Shown piece by piece: positions 22,292 to 34,134 of a stretch of 64,000 bases of DNA. Location: contig OY756962.1 of the NCBI GenBank assembly GCA_963580455.1, positions 21,036,001-21,100,000 on the forward strand, read 5' to 3'. This DNA comes from Euonymus europaeus (Eukaryota > Streptophyta > Magnoliopsida > Celastrales > Celastraceae). A model generated the notes under the pieces. The model did no database searches, was not told the DNA's origin, and saw only the letters and a list, made by a program, of their open reading frames with translations. Every line of letters begins with the position of its first letter. Within the stretch, counting starts at the first letter, position 1. The position numbers were made by a program, and so were the translations under genes.

Positions 22292-24183
22292 GGGGGATTC
22301 ACAATAAGTTCTTTAATAAAAATATGTATTTCATTCAATACCTTCAATTTTTCAATATTGCATAACATCCTTTAAATAATTATGGACAAAACTACCCTTA
22401 TTCTAACAAGCCCTTATATGGATGACATATGCTGACATCATCAGATTCTTTTTTTTTTCTTTTAAAAACTTTAAAACAGTTTTATCTCTCAAAATACAAG
22501 TCGGATTTAAAAAATATATATTCATAATCAGCACGAAAAACTCTTTCCAATGAGACCCATGATCGATATGTTTAAACGTTTATTTGTGAAATCCTCTGAA
22601 TGAACCCAAAAGATTTCTCAAACTTATCTAGAATTCAGAGGATTTCTCAAAACTCACCAAAACCAATTAAATGAGTTTTTAAAATTAAGCAAAAAAATAC
22701 ATATGATTTCATAAAAATATTGAATTTTTGAAAATCAAACAAAAATCAACCAAAAATTCAGAGGATTTCACAAACTCGTCTCAAATTTAGAGGATTTCGT
22801 AAAATTTAACAAAATAAATCAGAATTTTCTTGAAATTAAGCAAAAAAGTTTAGAGGATTTCATAAAATATATAATAAAAATTAGAAAATTTTTTGAAAAT
22901 CAAAGAAAAAAAACCCGAAACTCTAAATCCTAAACCCCAAAATCCTAAATCTCTAAATCCTAAATACTAAATCTTAATATCTTAAATCTCTAAATCCTAA
23001 ACTTTAAACACTAAACTCTATTCTTCTAAACCCTAGCTCTTAAACTTTAAACCTTATAATTAGAAATTCTCTGAATTTTCCAGAAATCCTCTGAATGTTA
23101 AAAATTCTAGTTTTAATTTTGAACAAAAAATCTTATAAATAATTAAGAAGAATTTACAAAAATAAGAAGAAAATCATAAAATTTTACTAACTTATATTCG
23201 TAAACCCTAAATCTTAAACCTTATGTCCTAAACCCCAAAATCCTAAATAATAAATTATAATCTCTTAAACAGAAAAACCTTATATCATAAATTCTAAACA
23301 CTAATATCGTAGTCCTCAAAACTCTAAACTTTATACCCTATTACCAGAAATTCTCTAAATTTTTTATAAAACATTTAGAGGATTTATCAAAATCAAACAA
23401 AAAAAACAACCAAAAATGTAGATGATCGGAGGATTTCTCAAACTTGTCAAGAATTCAGAGGATTTTACAAAACTCACCAAAACAATTCAGAAGATTTTTT
23501 GAAATTATGCAAAAAAATTCAGAGGATTTCTTACCCAGAATTTAGAGGATTGTCGCAAAAGTCACCAAAACGGCTAGAAATTGTTATGGTATTTGGTTTT
23601 GTTTGAAATATGAATTGAGTTTTATTATGATACTATTCTCATAAGTTATGGACTTTGGTTGTTAGTTAACAATGTAATAAAATATTGACATTTATATTGA
23701 ATAACGTTTTGTTAATGCACAAGTGTTCGATTGTTGATTTCAATAATATAGTGATTCACAGATTTTAATGCATATATATAAGTTACTAAGTCAAGTAAAT
23801 TTTGTGCATGTGAGTGCACTTGATTTTCGAGAAAAAAAATTGGTTGATTGACTCTTCAGTTTGATTCATCAAAAGTGAAAATATTACTTTATTTTTAAAA
23901 ACATATAGATACAAAACATGATTTCATCCGACTTTCTGAAATTGTATTTATATTTATTTTATTATAATAATTATTTTCTAAATAAAAAGCAATCATATAG
24001 TAATAAAAATAAAGATAGATTTAAATGAGGGTAGGGTAAAATTGTCATTAAATAAAATTAAAATTTAAAGTTGTCCTTATTGAGTTAAGATTCAAATAAT
24101 TGAGGATGTATTGGGCTACAAACTTTTTAAAAAGACTAAATGGAATATAAAGTCCATATAAAGAACTTATCACCAAATAATCT
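22292..24183. mobile_element. Telomere-like-repeat element T1, copy A
   Basis: About 1.9 kb, related end to end but inverted to copy B at 32158-34007. Its ends resemble each other: GATTCACAATAAGTTCTTTA on the left, and GATTATTTGGTGATAAGTTC read from the right. Oligo-T tracts flank both sides, so a target duplication cannot be called. Inside are many copies of an AGAGGATTTC / GAAATCCTCTGAAT motif and a central field of degenerate AAACCCTAAATCCTAAAT sequence resembling the plant telomere repeat. No long ORF. It is probably a non-autonomous DNA element of unknown family. Confidence 0.65.
22900..23360 (+). repeat. Degenerate telomere-like array in T1 copy A
   Basis: Repeated CTAAATCCTAAACC / CCTAAATCTCTAAATC heptamer-like units at 22910-23060 and 23200-23345 vary around the plant telomere unit CCCTAAA. 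They are too degenerate and short for a true interstitial telomere tract. The matching tract in copy B is on the opposite strand. Confidence 0.6.
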
Positions 24184-24575
24184 TTTTTTTTCTATTTCTG
24201 AAAGTAACGAAGAATGCAAAATCAATGGGTTTGGTTCAAGAACACTTGGGCTGAATCTCATGCCAGGCCATCCCAACCCACTTGAGTATCAGGCCCGACC
24301 CATCTATCATCATCACTTATTCACTTCTACGAGGCCCAAGTAAATGTGCACATGTTTATGAATGTTTCGACAGAACATTGAATGCAGGAGTTTTACTAGG
24401 GTCCAGTCCAGCTAAGAAGTAGACGCTAAATTCGTCTATTCTAATGCACGATATGTGGATGTTGACTTGGTCAATATCAACAAATATTTTTTAATTTTTT
24501 TAGAATTTTATATGAATAGGTTATGATAAAGATGGGTATGAAGATTTAGGTTATTATTAACGGAAAATTTAACAA
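24184..24575. other. No recognised feature
   Basis: Spacer between T1 copy A and the CACTA terminus. The short ORF at 24140-24343 has no recognisable domain. Confidence 0.4.
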
Positions 24576-24875
24576 AATGATCACAACAAATTTCTTTTTT
24601 GCCAAAGGATTATCGATGATTTTTTATTTTTTACTTTTTACAGATTATTGATGAAATTTAATTTTTTTGCCGACGGATTACAGACAAAATTTATGTTGGT
24701 GTTTACCGACGGAAAATGTCCGTCTATAATTATCAACAAAAATTTTCTATGAGTGTTTAGATTACCTGCGACGGTTTTAATGACGGAAATTTTCGATCAA
24801 TAATCAATATTACCGATGAATTTTTAGGATTACTGAAGAAAAATTATGTCGATAATTCTTGAATTTCTTGTAGTG
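24576..24875. mobile_element. Terminal fragment of a CACTA (En/Spm-type) transposon
   Basis: On the minus strand the edge reads CACTACAAGAAATTCAAGAA, the classic CACTA terminal repeat, ending at 24875. Behind it are inverted and direct subterminal motifs built on CCGACGG, GACGG and CCGTC (24670-24790). No matching second terminus or transposase was found, so it is a solitary end. Confidence 0.7.
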
Positions 24876-25514
24876 AGACAAATGACATCAAATTTTTAAT
24901 TGAGGCAAGATATACATTTATGCATTTTTGTTTTGTTTTTTAATGATGAAGATTAAAATATTTAATCTAATGATAGAGACCATGACTGTTTTTATACCGT
25001 TATTTGAAGTGACTGTTTTGTAATTAAGTCAAATGTAAGAATTAAATGTCTTTGTCCCTTTTGCCAGCGTGATTGCAAATACTCAGAGACCATGAATCTT
25101 TTAAGCGTGATCAATATTTGGAAGAAGGCAGATTTGCAAGATTCAAGCAGACTCTTGGTCACTTTGGGCACACTCTATATCCCACTTTGGACATCTCACA
25201 CTCGAGTTAGGTACATATTAAACACTTATTGTCTTAGGAATTTATCAATGCTTTGTTTCTGTTGAATTGCATAGCGTGCCTTGTGTGTGAGCTATATATG
25301 TTAATTGCATGCAATCTTTTGGGAATTGGGTTGGTTGTGGTTTGTGTAGCGATCCTGTTTTTATTGGGTGCACACTATTTGTTTGATAATTTGTCTATGT
25401 GAAAAACACTTCAAATAGCATGAGAGACCCCTTCGATGAGATTCACCAATCCAATTCTTAGACTAAGAGTGTGTATTTTGAATGTATACAAAAGACAGAG
25501 AATTGAAAAAGGAA
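24876..25514. other. No recognised gene
   Basis: Spacer between the CACTA end and the proximal RLK-b 3' flank. Part of the segment absent from the RLK-c locus. Confidence 0.4.
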
Positions 25515-25893
25515 GCCTTTTTCATGATTTGTAATCCCATTGGTATGTTTTCAATAAAAACATCCAGACACACTCTGTAAGGTATTTGGGGGTTTTCTTT
25601 CAATTAGAAAAAGAAGGACGATTTTTTTTTTAAGTTTTCCTTTTTGTTTCTCTTCACAGTACCGTCTCTTTCTCTCCCACTTTGCTGCACGAATTCTTGG
25701 GCGTCGATTATATTAGAGACATTTTCGCGCTGGACAACGACACAAGAACATTAACAATTACACAGGCAATAGGAACATCATTGAAAATACCTCTTATATT
25801 AATTATCACAAGAAACAACTACAAGCTAGACGAAACAAGACTAAGTGAAGAGGAAAGAATTTCAAGTTCAGGAATCAAACTTGAAATAGAACT
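25515..25893. other. Proximal 3' flank / 3' UTR of RLK-b
   Basis: Nearly identical to 51695-52072 downstream of RLK-c. It contains GAAGCCTTTTTCATGATTTG, a T-run and the segment next to the stop codon. A plus-strand frame of 76 codons exists here but has lost its frame in the RLK-c copy, so this is treated as untranslated RLK sequence. Confidence 0.6.
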
Positions 25894-28800
25894 TCAATCC
25901 GATAATAATTGAGAAACAATGCGCATGGTTGGCCTACTTTGTGGATTCAGATCTAAGCAAGAAATAGCTACCTTCACAACGAGGTTCAGTTTGTCAATAA
26001 CCTTTATTCGACGAGGCGGTGAAAGGCGCTGATCTGCCAAATCTTCGAGTTTAACTTGGAAAGTAGCGGTTGAAGACGATGCATATGACATGATATCACC
26101 TGGATGAGCCCCTCTGATAACTTCTAGTGCTAATACTCCAAAACTATATATGTCACACTTTTCAGTCACCTTCATCGTGTAAGCCAACTCTGCAGATTAT
26201 AAGAAATGGTGAATATGATTACAATTTAATTTTTAATATAAAAAATCTATATATTTACCTGGTGCCATGTATCCGAGTGTGCCAGCTTGTTCGGACCGGC
26301 TAGATGAGTCCTGTTTGAGAAGCTTAGCAATGCCAAAGTCCGAAACATGAGCTTCATATTCCAAGTCTAGCAAAACATTTTTGCTCGATATGTCTCTATG
26401 AACCATTGGATGTGACAAATCATGGTGCATGTAAGATAATGCATGGGAGACGCCTTTGATGACGTTCAACCTTCTACACCAATCCAATTCTTTGGCTTCC
26501 TCATCATTGCTTAGAATTTTGGCCAGGCTACCTCTTTGAAGATACTCATAGACTAAGAGTTTGTATTTTGAATGTGTGCAGAAGCCATTGAATTTCACAA
26601 TATTCCGATGCTTTATCTCTGTTAAGGCGTTGACCTCGATAAAAAACTCCTTCTGAGCTGCTGAATTGTTACTATCATATGAAGAATGGAGCCTCTTGAC
26701 AGCTACAATATCACCTGATGGAAGGTTAGCTTTATAGACACTTCCATGACCCCCTTCCCCAATGCAATACATGACATCAAAGTTGTTGGTTGCTTCCACA
26801 ATGTCTTCAAATTTTACTATCGTACCAAGAATTGATAAAGAAAGTGATTGCTTGCCATTCTCAGAGTCTCCCTTCCTTCGTCTATGGAAATTACGATACA
26901 TGAGACTTGTCGCAAAGGATATGGCAAGTGCTCCTAATAGTGGAAACAAAACTATAAACATAATCTTATGTCTCTTTGTAAGACCATGTTTATGGACCCC
27001 TAGTGGCTGCTTACATGCTTGCAATCCACTCACGTTGCCACACAATCCCTTATTTCCTTGGAATGCTTCTGCAGGAGAACTTTGAAATGATTTGCTATCA
27101 GGGATTGGACCCCAGAGATTATTGAAGGAAAGATTTATGTTCACCAGGTCTTGCAACTTAGTGAATTCTTTTGGTATTTCTCCACTAAGCAAGTTGTGAC
27201 TTAGATCAAGATCAGATAGATGAACTAATTGAGCAATTTGAATGGGAATTCTTTGGTTGAATTTGTTGCAGCTCAAATTCAAGTAATGAAGACTCAACAA
27301 GGCTCCAATACTGTTTGGCATGGTGCTCAATCTGTTCCCTGATAAATCGAGAACTTGGAGATTGGTAAGTGATTTGACTTCAGGAGGAATACCGCCAGAA
27401 AGGCGATTTCCATGCAATCTCAGATTCAACAAATTGGTCAGGTTTCCCAGCTCGCTCGGGATACTTCTAGCTATATGATTCAAAGAAAAATCAAGTTCAT
27501 AAAATTGAGTCCAATTTCCAATCTCAGGTGGTATCCTACCAGTTATGTTATTCCCAGCAATCCGTAGAGTGCCCAATTGTGAGCAGCTAGCCCACTTGGT
27601 TGAGATTTCTCCATAAAATTGATTGTAGCTTATATCAATGAACTTCAAGTTTGGATAGACTCCAAAGTCTGCATCTATATTGCCTTTTAGTTGGTTTCCA
27701 TCAAGGCGGACTCTAATCAAGCTTGTGCAGTTTCTAATGTCTTTGGGTACTGAGCCAACCAAATGGTTTTGGGATACGCCAAATTGCTGGAGTAACCTAC
27801 TGCCACAAATAGTTTCAGGCAACTGACCTGTGAGCTGGTTGCTGCTCAGAAGAAGTGCTTTCAACTTTGTCAAATTTCCTATTTCTCGAGGAATGGATCC
27901 AGTGAGCTGATTATAAGTTATCGACAAATTCACTAAGTTGCTTAGATTCCCCAATGATGTTGGAATTTGACCACTGAGCTGATTTCCAAATAAGTAAAGA
28001 ACCTCAAGATTTGTCAGCATGCCAATTGAAGACGGAATTTGACCACTGAGTTGATTTCCATATAAGTAAAGTACCTCAAGATTAGTCAACATGCCAATTG
28101 AAGAAGGAATATGACCCGAGAGGTTATTTGTCGACAAAGAAACGAAGTTAAGCTTCGAGAGCTTACCAATTTCCTGAGGAATGGAACCACTGAGTTGATT
28201 ATCTTCCAATTCTAAGTGAACAAGTGACTTCAAGTTTCCGATCTCCTTAGGTATGGAGCTGGATAGTGTATTATTGTTCAGGAAAAGAACAGAGAGACTT
28301 GTTAGACCACCAAATGATGCAGGAATTTGACCACTGAGTTGATTGTTGCCTAACTCTAGATCATAAACTGACTTCAGATTTCCTATTTCTTGAGGTATGG
28401 AACCATTAAGCTGATTTCCATGCAAGTAAAGAACCTTGAGATTAGTCAACATGCCAATTGAAGTTGGAATTTGACCACTGAGTTGATTTCGGCTCAACTT
28501 TAGATCATACACTGACTTCAAATTTCCTATTTCTCGCGGAATGGAACCATTAAGCTGATTTCGAGATAAGTAAAGAACCTCGAGGTGAGTGAGTTGGCCA
28601 AGTGTAGATGGGATTTGTGCTGAGAAGTTATTACTCGACAAATCAAGGAGGATGAGCTCGGAGAGCTGATTGAATTTGGGAGGGATGGAACCATAGAATG
28701 CATTCATTGAGAGATTAAAGTAGGAGAGATGGGAGAAAGATGAGAATGAAAAGTTGTATAGCGTACCATGTATGCCGCAAGTCGTAAGGTTAATTGTGCT

Positions 28801-29034
28801 GATGCTTCCAGCACTATTGCAAGAAATTCCGAACCAAGTGCAAGGACTTGGTTTGGTGGAATTGAGAATAATGGACCAGGAAGACAAGAGAGGCTGAGTG
28901 TGGCTATGAAATCCAGCTTTCCATCTAAGAAGAGCATGTGCTTCCTCAGTAGAACCAGAAGCGATAATAAAGAACAGACTGAAGATAAGTAGCATGGACA
29001 GTGAGGAGGCTCTCATCAAGATTTGTGATCCCAT
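25894..29034 (-). CDS. LRR receptor-like kinase RLK-b (MIK2-type), intact
   Basis: Two exons, 29034-26259 and 26189-25894, with a 69-bp GT-AG intron that splits the Glu codon of the kinase APE motif. Product is 1023 aa: signal peptide (about 1-27), LRRNT with WFGISC, 23 LRRs (about 100-655), a GNKGLCGN capping motif, a transmembrane helix (about 694-716), then an RD-type kinase. Visible kinase motifs are [12 protein letters not shown] (glycine loop), VAVKRL (lysine), [12 protein letters not shown] (catalytic loop), SDFGIAKLL and APELAYTMK. All catalytic residues are present. Relatives such as Arabidopsis MIK2 are plasma-membrane receptors for secreted peptides in immunity and pollen-tube guidance; the ligand here is unknown. 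LRRs 10 and 11 are a private 24-residue tandem duplication absent from RLK-c. Confidence 0.93.
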
Positions 29035-29078
29035 TGTTTATGTTTCTTACTTTCTTGTGTGAAGCATGTGATTATGCA

Positions 29079-29088
29079 CATATATATA
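29079..29088 (-). promoter_or_regulatory. Putative TATA box of RLK-b
   Basis: TATATATA 45-54 bases upstream of the ATG, in the block shared with RLK-a. RLK-b lacks about 13 bases between ATG and TATA that RLK-a and RLK-c keep. Confidence 0.45.
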
Positions 29089-29560
29089 GAATCTTTTGAA
29101 GGACTTGGTCTTGCGATGCGTAGAAAGAAAAGAAAAATCAATGCTTGAAAATGAATGGCCTCTCTGCTACTGGACAATAATTGAGATTGCTGAACGCAAG
29201 TGTCATATCGAATGCAATGTCAAAATCCTTACCTAATATGTATAGCAGAATTGACTCATAATTATCCTTAGAGTCTTTGGTCTTGCCATGCGTGGAAAAA
29301 TCGGTACTTGAAAATGAATGCCTGTGTTGATTTTGCACTCTCCTCTCTCCAGATAATTATAGAACTTGCAAAAATTGCAACGGGCTCTTTTTCCATTCCT
29401 CATTAAATATAATCATATCAACCAGCCTGCTACTTTTATTTTCATTTATGGCATTCTCTATTGGATGTTTAGCATTTTCGTTGTTCCAAAACTGTTGGCT
29501 GTTGATACACTGGGCTCACTGCAATTAAAAGATATAAAAAAAAACAACAAAACGCACACC

Positions 29561-31349
29561 TGATAACTCTATTATTTATAGAGTTATTCGTGCTACTTTT
29601 GTTCTACATGAGTTAGTTCGAGAGTGTTTTTAGTCATTTTAAGCACAAATGGAGGTTTAGTAGGTCATATTTCGTTTTAGTGAGTATTTTAATTATTTCG
29701 TGCTTTGAGTAGTTAGTTTGAGTCATTTATGACTTGTGCGTAAGGTCGTTTCGGTTGAATAAGTCATCATGAGAATTTTAGAAGAAAGAATGCCTTCTTC
29801 TTTACAAAAAATGAGTTTTTGGATTTTAAACAACCACTTTGCATTTTAATGTGTGGTTTGAGGTTTCAATGCTTAAACATGATTAAATATGTCACTTATG
29901 AGTTGTTTGAATGATTTTCATAGGTTTTGGATGAACCGGAACAAATTCGGGAATGAAAAGCGGAAATAGGAAGTGCTGTCAAAAGTGTGCTGATATGCTG
30001 ATATGAAGTTTGACGTGCTGATGCTCAAATAGCTGCTGCAGTTTGTATAAAACTCCGATTCCATTGATTCTTTCGGCGTTGAAAACTAGACATCTCAAGC
30101 TTCACGTGGATATCAAGTATGTTAATTTTGAACGTCAGATAAAGAAGTTGTGAGTGTACAAAGTCAGCTGCAGCAGAGGGTCACGTCCAGTTTGAGTGTC
30201 CTTCACATTTATCCTTTTAACTTTTACTCCACTGCCCAGAAAAATGTGATTTAAGATTCATTGGAAAGCTAAGAGGGAGTTCTACAACTATTATGTTTTA
30301 AAATTTCTCAAATTCTGGCGTTAGAACACTGTAAAAGGGTCATCTTTGCAGACCATAAAAGCTGGACAGATTATGCAGCAGCAGCAGGAGGGTATTTTTG
30401 GAATTTCAACTTCATCAAAGAGGATATTTTAGACAAATTAAAAATATGTATGATGGAGGTCTCTTAGGAGAGAATATTAGGTTAAAAACGTGCATAGGAG
30501 GAGGCACAAAAAGAGGAGGCAGCAGCAGCTGCAGAAAACACAGAATAGGGAGAAAAATCGTTGGAACAAAGAAGAAGGCAATTGAGAGATTCGATTTGCT
30601 CTTACATTCATAGATGGGTTGTAATTATTTTCTTTGCTTTGGTTCTATGTTTGACATTATGAACTAATTCTTCTTACTAGAGCTTTGATGTAGCCTAGTG
30701 GTTCTTGATTGAATTCAAAGTTTCAATAAATTCTTGACTTTTATTCATTGTTAAGTGTTCAAGATTGTGCTTAATGCTTTTAAACATCTGGCCAATGTTT
30801 GATTGATTTATTTATCATTGTTTTGTCTGAAAGGAAGAACATGATATTGATTGTGTCATGAATGCCTTAAATTGAGTGGATGTCAGATATGGATTCATAA
30901 TTTATGCAGTATTGTTATGGTTCTCCATTGATTTTAATGCGCCTCTGATTTCTTTAATCATGCTTGAAAGAGATGATTGTTGATTTAGAGTAGTTTTGAT
31001 ATAGTCTGAAAAGGTGTGTCAAATAAATTAGGGAGAATCGACTGATAACAAGAATAATTGTCCAAGGTTTATTAAACTGAGATTCAATTGAGATAGCTAT
31101 GGTGAAATCATGTTGCTCTAGTGCTACTTAATCTTGATTCTTGTTTCACTTGCTTGTTGCTATTAGTTAATTTTTATTAATTCATTTTTCAATTATTCAA
31201 ACTCAATTTTGTATCCAGGTACTGTTTGCAATTGGATTAGTAGTCTATAGTTGATTGAATTAAATAGTCCTTGAGGGTTCGATATTTGGTCTTTGATCAC
31301 TATATTACTTGTTTGCGATTTCGTGCGTTTCCGAATAATTTTCACAACA
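29561..31349. mobile_element. Solo LTR in the RLK-b 5' flank
   Basis: A 1789-bp sequence starting TGATAACTCT and ending TTTTCACAACA, with TG...CA termini. It is flanked by perfect 5-bp repeats ACACC at 29556-29560 and 31350-31354. The equivalent place upstream of RLK-a (2536-2560, ACAACAAAG...CACTATTGATG) is uninterrupted and continues with the same sequence found right of this insertion. No internal retroelement domain is present, so it is a solo LTR left by recombination between two LTRs. Length and style suggest Ty3/gypsy, but the family is not established. Confidence 0.85.
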
Positions 31350-32147
31350 ACACCCTATTGATTTATATATATATATATATATATATTTTGATGTGTCTTA
31401 TGAGATGAATAGAGAAGTAGTTAAGGTTTTATGACTTTCATGTCGTCTCTGTCTTTTCTCTTGTCTTCTGTCATGAGCTTTCATCAATAGGAATATAATT
31501 TGCAGTGGCGAAACCAATGCGGAGCATTTGATGACTAACAGCAGTAGCTCCTTCAGATTTCTTGCATTTAGAAAAAGGGTTGTTCTTTTTACCCACTACA
31601 GAATTGACTCGTAATTGTCTTCGTCTCGCCATAAATAGGATCTTTTCAAGGTCTTGGTGTTGCCATGCGTACAAAATTCCAGATCGAGCATTGATTTGTC
31701 ATCTTCAGCTACAACAAAAATGACGAGTGTGGTCGCTTGAGAAGGCTGTAGCATTGTTCAGAATTCCTTGCCTGTAAGCTAAAATAAAGATTTAATGACC
31801 GGTAATTAAATAACCTCATACATGCATGATCTTCAGTAGACAAATTTAAGTCCATAATTGCGCAATATTTTGAGAAAGATTTTGAGATTGCTGATCGTAA
31901 AAGGAGCGAATGGATCGAGTTTAGCTTAAAAAATATAGTCAACAAAAAACAAACCAAATGATATTTTTCTTACTAAAAATGCACTTGGAATTCATTATTG
32001 AAGGAAAAATTAGAGATAAGTCTCTCAATTAAAAGTTTTGTTACAATAAGTACAGTAAAATTAGAGGAACAATTAGAGATAAATCTCTCAATTACAAATC
32101 TCGTTTCATTAAGTACACTAAAATAAATTTTGTTTCATAAAGTTCAT
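31350..32147. other. Displaced 5' flank of RLK-b
   Basis: Continues the RLK upstream sequence beyond the solo LTR. TTTTGATGTGTCTTATGA matches 2573, and GCATTGATTTGTCATCTTCA matches 55750 upstream of RLK-c. At 32010-32130 a block of about 70 bp (ATTAGAGATAAGTCTCTCAA) is doubled. No gene. Confidence 0.6.
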
Positions 32148-32157
32148 AAAATTTTAA

Positions 32158-34007
32158 GGATTATTTGGTGATAAGTCCTTTCCATTTAGTCTTTTTAAAA
32201 AGTTTGTAACCCAATACATCCCCAATTATTTGAAGTTTAGTTCAATAAGGATAACTTTAAATTTTAACCTCAATTAATGACAATTTTACCCTCCTCTCAA
32301 TTAAATCTATCCTTATTTTTATTAGTACATGATTCCTCTTTATTTAGAAAATAATTATTATAATAAAATAAATATAAATACAATCTCAGAAAGTCGGATG
32401 AAAATCATGTCTTTTATCTATATTTTTTTAAAGATAAACTAATATTTTCACTTTTTGATGAATCAAAGTGAAGAGTCGATCAACCAATTTTTTTTTCTTT
32501 CATGAAAATTAAGTGCATGGACTCATTTGCACAAAATTTACTTGACTCAGTAACCTATACATATGCATTAAAATCTGTGAATCATTATATTATCGAAATC
32601 AACAATGAAACACTTATGCATCAACAAAACGTTATTCAATACAAATGTCAATATTTTTGTTACATTCTTTACTAACAACCAAAGCCAATAACTTATGAGA
32701 ATAATATCATAATAAAACTCAATTCATAATTTAAACAAAACCAAATACCAGAACAATTTTTAGCCATTTTTGTGACTTTTACGAAAATCCTCTGAATTCT
32801 GAGTAAGAAATCCTCTGAATTTTATTTTTTTCATAATTTCGAAAACTATTCTGAATTGTTTTGGTGAGTTTTGTAAAATCCTCTTAATTCTTGACAAGTT
32901 TGAGAAATCCTCTGATCATCTAAAATTTTGGTTGTTTTTGTTTCATTTTGATAAATCCTTTAAATTTTTTGTAGAAAATTTAGAGGGTTTCTGATAATAC
33001 GGTATAAAGTTTAGGGTTTTGAGGTTTAAGATATTAGAGTTTAGAGTTTAGAGTTTATGGTATAAGGTTTTGGGGTTTAGGAGATCATAATTTATTATTT
33101 AGGATTTTGGGGTTTAAGACTTAAGGTTTAAGGTTTAAGAATATAAGTTAGTAAAATTTTATGATTTTCTTCTTATTTTTGTAAATTTTTCTTAATTATT
33201 TATAAGATTTTTATTCAAAATTAAAACTAGAATTGTTAACATTCAGATGATTTATGGTTATAAGGTTTAAAGTTTAAGAGTATAGGGTTTAGAAGATTAG
33301 AGTTTAGTGTTTACACTTTATGATTTTGGGATTTAAGAGATTAGAATTTAGTATTTAGGGTTTAGGATTTAGAGTTTCGGGTTGTTTTTTATTTGATTTT
33401 CAAAAATTCTTATAATTTTTATTATATATTGTATGAAATCCTTTTTTTTTTTGGCTTAATTTCAAAAATTCCTCTGATTTATTTTGCTAAATTTTGCAAA
33501 ATCCTCTAAATTTGAGACAAGTTTGTGAAATCCTCTGAATTTTTTTTTTGATTTTCAAAAATTCTATATTTTTTTGATATATTTTTATGAAATCATCTGA
33601 ATTTTTTTGTTTAATTTTGAAAACACTTTTGATTAGTTTTGAGAAATTCTCTGAATTCTGGATAAGTTTAAGAAATCCTCTGAATTCATTTAGAGGATTT
33701 TGACCAATGAACATGTAAACATATCGATGATGGGTCTCATTAAAAAAAGTTTTTCGTGCTAATTATGAATATATATTTTTTTAAAAAATTCGACTTGTAT
33801 TTTGAAAGATAAAACTGTTTTAAAGTTTTTAAAAGAAAAAAATAAAAAGAATATGGTGATGTCAGCATATTGTCTTACACATAAAGATTTATTGGAATAA
33901 GGGTGGTTTTGGTCCATAATTATTTAAAAGATGTTTTGGAATATTGAAAAATTGAAGATAGTGAATGAAATACATATTTTTATTAAAGTACTTATTGGTG
34001 AATCTCA
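32158..34007. mobile_element. Telomere-like-repeat element T1, copy B (inverted)
   Basis: A 1850-bp element flanked by perfect 10-bp direct repeats AAAATTTTAA (32148-32157 and 34008-34017). Ends are GGATTATTTGGTGATAAG and, read from the right, TGAGATTCACCAATAAG. It is homologous throughout to copy A at 22292-24183 but in the opposite orientation. The size of the duplication would fit a Mutator-like mechanism; TIRs are short and imperfect. No transposase. The interior carries GAAATCCTCTGAATT repeats and a GGGTTTAGGATTTAG tract. Confidence 0.75.
32990..33385 (-). repeat. Degenerate telomere-like array in T1 copy B
   Basis: TTTAGGGTTTTGAGGTTTAA and GGTTTAGGATTTAGAGTTT style units at 32990-33140 and 33240-33385, the minus-strand counterpart of the copy A array. 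Confidence 0.6.
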
Positions 34008-34134
34008 AAAATTTTAACACACTATTTCATAAAGTGTAAAATGTTAAAGTAGCTTGTTTTATTGCCTAAAATACCATTCCGGCATTCCCAAATGACTCGT
34101 AGATATGAACTTATCAATGTTCAATGGATTTTCA

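Noticed and set aside
22900..23360. True interstitial telomere
   Set aside because: CCCTAAA-like units are degenerate, not in exact 7-bp register, and repeat within a mobile-like unit that has a second copy 10 kb away.
25682..25912. Plus-strand 76-codon ORF opposite the RLK-b 3' end
   Set aside because: It begins with TTG, overlaps the RLK-b stop codon region, and in the RLK-c copy (51863-52081) has lost one base at the start and gained one near the end. It is better explained as 3' UTR sequence.
26762..27085. Plus-strand 107-codon ORF, also at 52941-53264 and partly at 29-262
   Set aside because: Lies antisense within the RLK transmembrane/kinase coding region and is conserved only because the sense protein is.
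30398..30613. 71-codon ORF inside the solo LTR
   Set aside because: Low-complexity Gly/Arg/Ser composition in non-coding LTR sequence; no retroelement or host domain.
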